Source: Bombyx mori (taxonomy: Eukaryota; Arthropoda; Insecta; Lepidoptera; Bombycidae). Taken from it: a DNA stretch of 64,000 nt. The notes below the pieces were generated by a model that was given only the letters and a program-made list of their open reading frames with translations, ran no database searches and had not been told where the DNA came from. The DNA is taken from contig NC_085121.1 of the NCBI RefSeq assembly GCF_030269925.1, forward strand, positions 4,047,501 to 4,111,500, written 5' to 3'. A program made the translations under genes and the position numbers. Shown in pieces: positions 59,701 to 64,000 of the stretch (within the stretch, counting starts at the first letter, position 1; every line of letters begins with the position of its first letter).

Positions 59701-62700
59701 AAAAAGTAAAAATGGTTTTAATGCAATAGAACGATACATAATAATTTTGATGTGAAAAATTAGGTTGATTAAATAAAATCCTCCTCAAAGTTGTGTACAG
59801 CTATGGAAATGTCAGTATTTAAAGTATTAAAAATATTATAGTTGCAAGGCTGTTCGAAAATTGTAAAAAATGGTCTCAACGTGTACCGAGACTGCGGTTG
59901 AGGAGACGGCGCATGTCGTCTCGTCATCTTGCACACACAGCCGCGGCGGACTTAAGGTGGAGCGAGTACAGAGCCAGCATCGATAAGTTCGATAAATGGA
60001 CACCGAATCCTAAACAGTCAGGTATAAACAAAATATTAGTTCGTTATGTCTTATTGACAACCTAATTGCATTAATTTGATTCATGAAACAGTCCCCGTTG
60101 GGTCCCTGTGATGATTTTTGGGAGCTAGAGAGGAAGTTCTAAAAGGACTACGTGTAAGTACTACACGCGTTTCAGAAACAGAGCAACCGGGTGACGAACA
60201 CAGCGAGGTAAAGCAGGCCTCGGAGAGTGTCGAATTTTTGTTTCTGTCGAGATGAAGACTGAAGTTAAAAGCGATTTTAATTAGTTCGACGAAGCTCGGC
60301 AATTTATTCTATCCTAAATAAATATTGTACAGGTTTGAAATGTACTCTGTCTCTATAAGCTAGATTTATTTTTCTACATTAATACAAGTGATGCCGTTGT
60401 ATAAGCAAGTTACTTAAGAACATCATCGTTTGTTTGAAAAGTTTTCATTTTTAAATACTTAAACGGCTGTAAGAGATCACAGCACATCTGGAATACTGGT
60501 CCTCACTTTGAGACGTGAGACTACCGTCGCTACCAGCTGTACCAGGCACTCTAAATAAACAACCTCATCAATCCCTCTCCTGTCCTTGACATTATCAACT
60601 GCATAACATTTCTGAAAGAATAAAAAAATTAATTTAACTCACTTTAACCTCTTTCTTTTTCTCCACCTTATCCCACTAGGTGGGGTCGGCACAGCGAATT
60701 TATCTACTCCATTCTCTTCTATTAGCCGTCTTCACAATATTTACTCCTCTCTCTCACATATTGTCTTCCCCCTCTACCTTGCACTACCATTTCCATACAT
60801 CTTCTAGTCACATGCATCTTCTCTCTACGCATCACATACCCATACCACGCTAACAGTCCGCTCTTTATCTTTGTTAATTACCGGGGCTATTTTCACACTT
60901 CCTCTGATACACTCATTCCTTATCTTGTCCATTCTTTTAACTCATTTTAATCATTTAATCAATTTAACCATTTCAGATTTTTGCATAGCTTCGCTTGGCG
61001 ATATTGAGGATAAAGTAAACTATTATCACAAGTGCAAAGTTGACGGCGTTTGTCGTGATATGCTAATCAATGGCAGCGACTTTGGTTACGCGCTTCTTCA
61101 TAGGTAAAAATCATTTTTAGCCCCTGAGGTTTTCGCCGGATCTTCTAAGTGGCGGCGGTAGGTACGTAAGCTTGTCTTTGAGCAGCTAGATTTCTTCTGC
61201 AGGCTTTCGGGCAGTTTTTGGCAAACTTTCTCTTCCTGATTGAGCTTTCGAGTTCGCCCGCTGGAAGCTGGAAAACCTTTTGAAAATATTCCTCCCATCA
61301 CAAAAAATGATTACAAAACATACTTTGCTTAAATCAAACCCTGTCAATACCAAAAAATGAATAATAAGATAAACATAAATGTTAAAATAAAACCCGCGGA
61401 TATTATAATTTGCAAAATTAGGACGTTATTTATACCGGAACCGGAACCTTAAATACTAATGGCTTGATCACTAGTCGTAGACTCCGCTATTAGGCACAAT
61501 TTATTTTTTACTCATTATTTATTTAAATTTCCTATGATATATAATGAATTAATACGTACCTAATGTGAACCTTATTATAATAAAATTAATAGATGCGCCG
61601 ACGGAACCGTAGGGGGCTGGTTATTTTAGATTTAAATACTTAAAAAAGAAAACAGTTCATTAACATTTTCTTTTAATTTTGTTAGGCGATTATCTTTCTT
61701 TTTTTATTTAATAGACATTTACGAGTTACAATGTTAATGATAAATGTAACGGTGACAGACTTACGCGAACATCATAAGAAACAATGTCAATAATAAAAAC
61801 GATAAAAAATATTATATTACGTTAAAATTATAATGAAAATGAGCCTTGGAGTTTCAGTGATTAGGTCGAATTTTGATTATTGAACGAACGCTAGTTATTA
61901 TAAAATGGCCTTTCGGTGTATCATATTTCAGATTACTGTTTCTGCAGAGTGCTCGATATGGGCGCGGTTGCAGCATATTCTCTCCGCCACAAGACGACGA
62001 CTTAAGAAACAAATTCTGCTCCATAGCATACGGCGAAGCTGAGCTTATAGCTCAACACGGCTTTAATATTGCAGATCTGCTATTTGAACAAGGTATGTTA
62101 ACATTAAAGAACAATATATATATTGTCAAATGATGACTAATAAAAAGCAACGTTTTTTAATTGGAGCGTTTGAAGAAATTTGTACTTACCTAACTATACG
62201 CACCCTATTTTTTCGACTATGGGATTTAATGGCGCAGAAAACAAAATATGTCGGAAGTTCTTAATAGTAGTAAGCTTTTTAGTTTAGCTTTAGAGTTTGC
62301 ACGGTTACTACCATTCTTCCTATTTCAGAGGAAAATATCTCATTCATTCCTATCTTAAGAGCGAGGTAACTGCTTTACAACACAATTGTGCATTTGGTTT
62401 AAGTGGCACTGCTGCTCACCTTGTGACATGAGGTCTAAATCTCAATTGTATTGAGTAACTGAAATGTTGCTTCGCAGCATAAATGGGCAGGTTTGTGTTT
62501 TTTTTTATTGCCTTTGTAGGTAGACAAGCATACGGCCCACCTGATGGTGAGTGGTTACCGTCGCCCATGGACTTCAGCAATGCCAGGGGCAGAGTCAAGC
62601 CGCTGGCTACCGCTTTGCTTTGTGGTTGCCCGTGGGCGCTTGCAAGACCTTCTAGGACTAGTAGAATTGAATATTAAAATTTTTCAAGGCTCTCACGTCT

Positions 62701-63002
62701 GAGCATCAATAAAAATACTAATCTCTTTATTTCCTATTATAGTTAGCCTCTGCGCATTAGACGGTCACGTGGAGTTTCTTCGACGATCGTGGCTGTCAAA
62801 GCTTCTTGAACACCAATCCACATTAGGCTGTTTTGGTTATCGCCCTCAACAAACTCTATATGTGGAAACAAAGAAAGCGCAAACTTGGCGAATATCTAAG
62901 CAAAATCATCAATTACTCGGAGGACACTGTAACGGGCATTTTACATCGGTTGCAGCCGCAACTTTGGCAGCCGCTGTTAGGTTCATACTGGAGAATTATT
63001 AA
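56736..63002 (+). CDS. Secreted protein resembling C16orf89 (UPF0764/DUF4735), 6 exons
   Basis: Exons: 56736-56967, 58676-58831, 59842-60021, 60977-61103, 61932-62092, 62743-63002; 1,116 nt, 371 aa, with all phases matching, GT-AG junctions, and a length close to vertebrate C16orf89. The start MTFRIYIFVCYYLLINLLER is a plausible signal peptide and no later membrane segment is seen. Conserved-looking parts include LFENCKKWSQRVPRLR, FCSIAYGEAELIAQHGFNIA, DGHVEFLRRSWLSKLLEHQ, STLGCFGY and, near the end, GGHCNGHFTSVAAATLAAAV. Several Cys (CKVDGVCRDM, GRGCSIF, FCSIA) suggest disulfides. The family's biochemical role is unknown. Introns carry SINEs and LINE tails. Family assignment is from recognition only; the gene structure is firmer than the name. 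Confidence 0.72.
57355..57440 (+). repeat. Jockey-type LINE fragment
   Basis: TGCCACGTACCATTTGGTTG and following correspond to the LPRTIQLWNELP region of the copy at 46.7 kb, with many changes. It directly precedes the composite repeat. Confidence 0.45.
57441..57885. repeat. Composite repeat, second copy
   Basis: It has the same layout as 53470-53838: the minus strand encodes [20 protein letters not shown] and SSTGHRPRRALRR, then the plus-strand module GCTGCCCCAAGCATCAGGAC to TTTAAACGCAAAAAAAATAT. It lies in intron 1 of the C16orf89-like gene. Confidence 0.65.
58258..58390 (+). repeat. CR1-type LINE 3' untranslated tail with (CT)n end
   Basis: GGTTGTCTGGAAGAGATCGC followed by a TTTTAGCGAT hairpin, AAGACCGCC and GTGCAATAAAGTGTATT, then CT repeats (58371-58390). 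This hairpin-plus-microsatellite ending is typical of lepidopteran CR1-group LINE tails. Confidence 0.6.
58451..58573 (+). repeat. Bm1-type SINE 3' fragment
   Basis: It contains TCATATCTCAAGGTGGGTGG to CATCTAAGCAATAAAAAAAA and ends about 100 bp before exon 2 of the C16orf89-like gene. Confidence 0.85.
58889..59143 (-). repeat. Bm1-type SINE, head missing
   Basis: It has a long A-tail on the complement (58889-58906) and the body up to the CTACCACCAGTAAT segment. It starts 57 bp after the exon 2 donor. Confidence 0.88.
59373..59580 (-). repeat. Old, degraded Bm1-type SINE
   Basis: Segments in order include ACATAGCTTACAGCCCAGTT, GATTGCTTCGAAACATAAAT and a diverged ACAATGTGTCCTAACCACCA. It is much older than the copy at 58889. 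Confidence 0.5.
60640..60940 (-). pseudogene. RTE-type LINE 3' fragment
   Basis: Minus-strand pieces read IRNECIRGSVKIAPVINK, then WYGYVMRREKMHVTR-like and ADPTxWDKVEKE, the RTE post-RT region and its usual ending near GGTGGGGTCGGC. It is interrupted by shifts. It lies in intron 3 of the C16orf89-like gene, ending about 35 bp before exon 4. Confidence 0.6.
62395..62495 (-). repeat. Degraded Bm1-type SINE fragment
   Basis: CACCTTGTGACATGAGGTCT and TTGCTTCGCAGCATAAATGG are diverged SINE segments in the right order. The LINE tail at 62499 abuts it. Confidence 0.45.
62499..62616 (-). mobile_element. Jockey-type LINE 3' end fragment
   Basis: It closely matches the tails at 3388 and 12331: an A run on the complement and GGTAGACAAGCATACGGCCC to CAAGCCGCTGGCTACCGC. 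The match to the 12331 copy suggests recent activity of this family. Confidence 0.75.
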
Positions 63003-63690
63003 GTTACTAATCGGTGTATTGAGTGTTTTGGGAGGGCTCCCTAAGTCGAAACGGGGACAAGGTACTTAATCTAAAGCGCAACAAATATTAATTTAATATT
63101 TGGGTGCACGCTATAACGAACCGAAATTTGGGAGTCAACGAACTTGACGTTTGTAGTACATTGTCTCCTTTTCGGGAAAACAAAACAACCTTTATATTTA
63201 GAAGAAGAAAATCGTGAAAATTGTGTTCAAAATTCGTTATTTGAAGAAAAAACCAATCTCTAAACATTATCGACGTTTGTTTATTGCGATATAAAAATTA
63301 AATGTATATTTTCGTCCTTATCTTACTATGTATATACATAATATGTATTACATATGTGCGTATAACATGCAGTATTGAAGTGGTAGTTTTGATTTCACTT
63401 TCAATTTGGCTGTAAGCAACGGCTTGGTATCGACTTTGATTTAGGTTCTTTTAAAGGAAATAATAATAATTAAATACTGGCTGTAACCCAAACAGATGGT
63501 CCGACCAATTTATCTCAATCCTCGATACGAAGCTACATTATACTCTTCATGAAGCCAAAGACAGATACAGATGTAGGAGAATCGCCAAAGAAAAATTAAT
63601 CTATCATCGTGCAGTTACGAGACAGTAATGTGACGGCCGAATGCCACTGTTTTGGCATATATTTAATCGCAAAACAATAATAATTTAATT
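63003..63690. other. 3' flank of the C16orf89-like gene
   Basis: AT-rich, without a transposon that I recognise until 63690. It likely holds the 3' untranslated region; a clear polyadenylation signal was not located. Confidence 0.4.
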
Positions 63691-64000
63691 CTGTAATAAT
63701 TTTTATTTTCCTATCTATTCGCTGGTAGTAATGGGCTATTTCATCTACGGTGTGCCTTGTAGGTGAGCTCACGGCGTTCAACTGGAATGTGCTAACATTG
63801 GCCCTATCAAATACTGGGCTTCCCAGAATCTACCACCGAATCGGAATCGGTATCCACTGAGAAAATCCGGCGAGGAACTCAGAGAGTCGACAGATGAGTA
63901 AACTAACCCATTGTGTCTGTGCGTTAGTTCGCTCGTCGAACTCTTTAAAGTGCCTAAAAGCACCGAGAGTTGATCCGGGGGATCCAGCAAGATATGCTAC
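63691..64000 (-). repeat. Jockey-type LINE 3' fragment, runs off window
   Basis: It matches the family at 9004, 28918, 53470 and 57441: GAATCTACCACCGAATCGGA, GAGAAAATCCGGCGAGGAAC and, near the edge, GATCCGGGGGATCC. On the minus strand it reads MLDPPDQLSVLLGT, a variant of the shared C-terminal peptide. Confidence 0.6.

Overview
This is a lepidopteran nuclear genome window, almost certainly silkworm (Bombyx mori or B. mandarina). The main evidence is more than a dozen copies of one tRNA-headed SINE matching the Bm1 type, LEP1-type Helitrons, Jockey/R1/RTE/CR1 LINE pieces typical of this genus, and short-intron genes with GT/AG junctions. Family names come from recognition, since no search could be run.

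Host genes, left to right. (1) The N-terminal half of UBR4 (fly poe/pushover), the giant N-recognin E3 ligase, runs on the minus strand from an ATG at 31929 to at least 596 and continues past the left edge. I could place 53 phase-compatible exons totalling 8,563 nt (about 2,854 codons), with the UBR zinc box in exon 35. (2) USP39 (Sad1-like pseudo-deubiquitinase of the tri-snRNP) lies on the plus strand at 35108-39183 in 10 exons, 483 aa. (3) TXNL1 (thioredoxin plus PITH domain) lies on the minus strand at 39759-42727 in 6 exons, tail to tail with USP39. (4) An intact single-exon pogo/Tigger-type (CENP-B-like) transposase ORF lies on the minus strand at 44210-45616; its third catalytic acidic residue is replaced, so it may be domesticated. 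(5) A six-exon secreted protein gene lies on the plus strand at 56736-63002; it resembles the C16orf89 (UPF0764/DUF4735) family, 371 aa.

The first three genes link ubiquitin and proteostasis biology, but there is no evidence that they are co-regulated. The remaining sequence is mostly transposable elements in introns and intergenic DNA. The densest region is 47.1-53.1 kb. There a SINE was split by a hAT element with a perfect 8-bp target duplication, and the hAT was then filled by a mariner (itself split by a SINE), an R1-clade LINE, a Helitron piece and an RTE piece. Other well-bounded elements are a Tc1 copy with TA duplication (29392-31100), a PIF/Harbinger-like element with a transposase relic (33048-33882), a piggyBac-type MITE with TTAA (13009-13294) and an unclassified MITE (8205-8482).

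I see no prokaryote-style operon, CRISPR array, defence island or other clearly new multi-gene system. The most unusual items are the Tigger-like gene with a changed catalytic triad, the UBR4 exon wedged between two SINEs, a GC-AG intron and a 39-nt micro-exon in UBR4, the WCPPC active site in TXNL1, and a composite repeat joining an antisense LINE 3' end to an A-tailed module.
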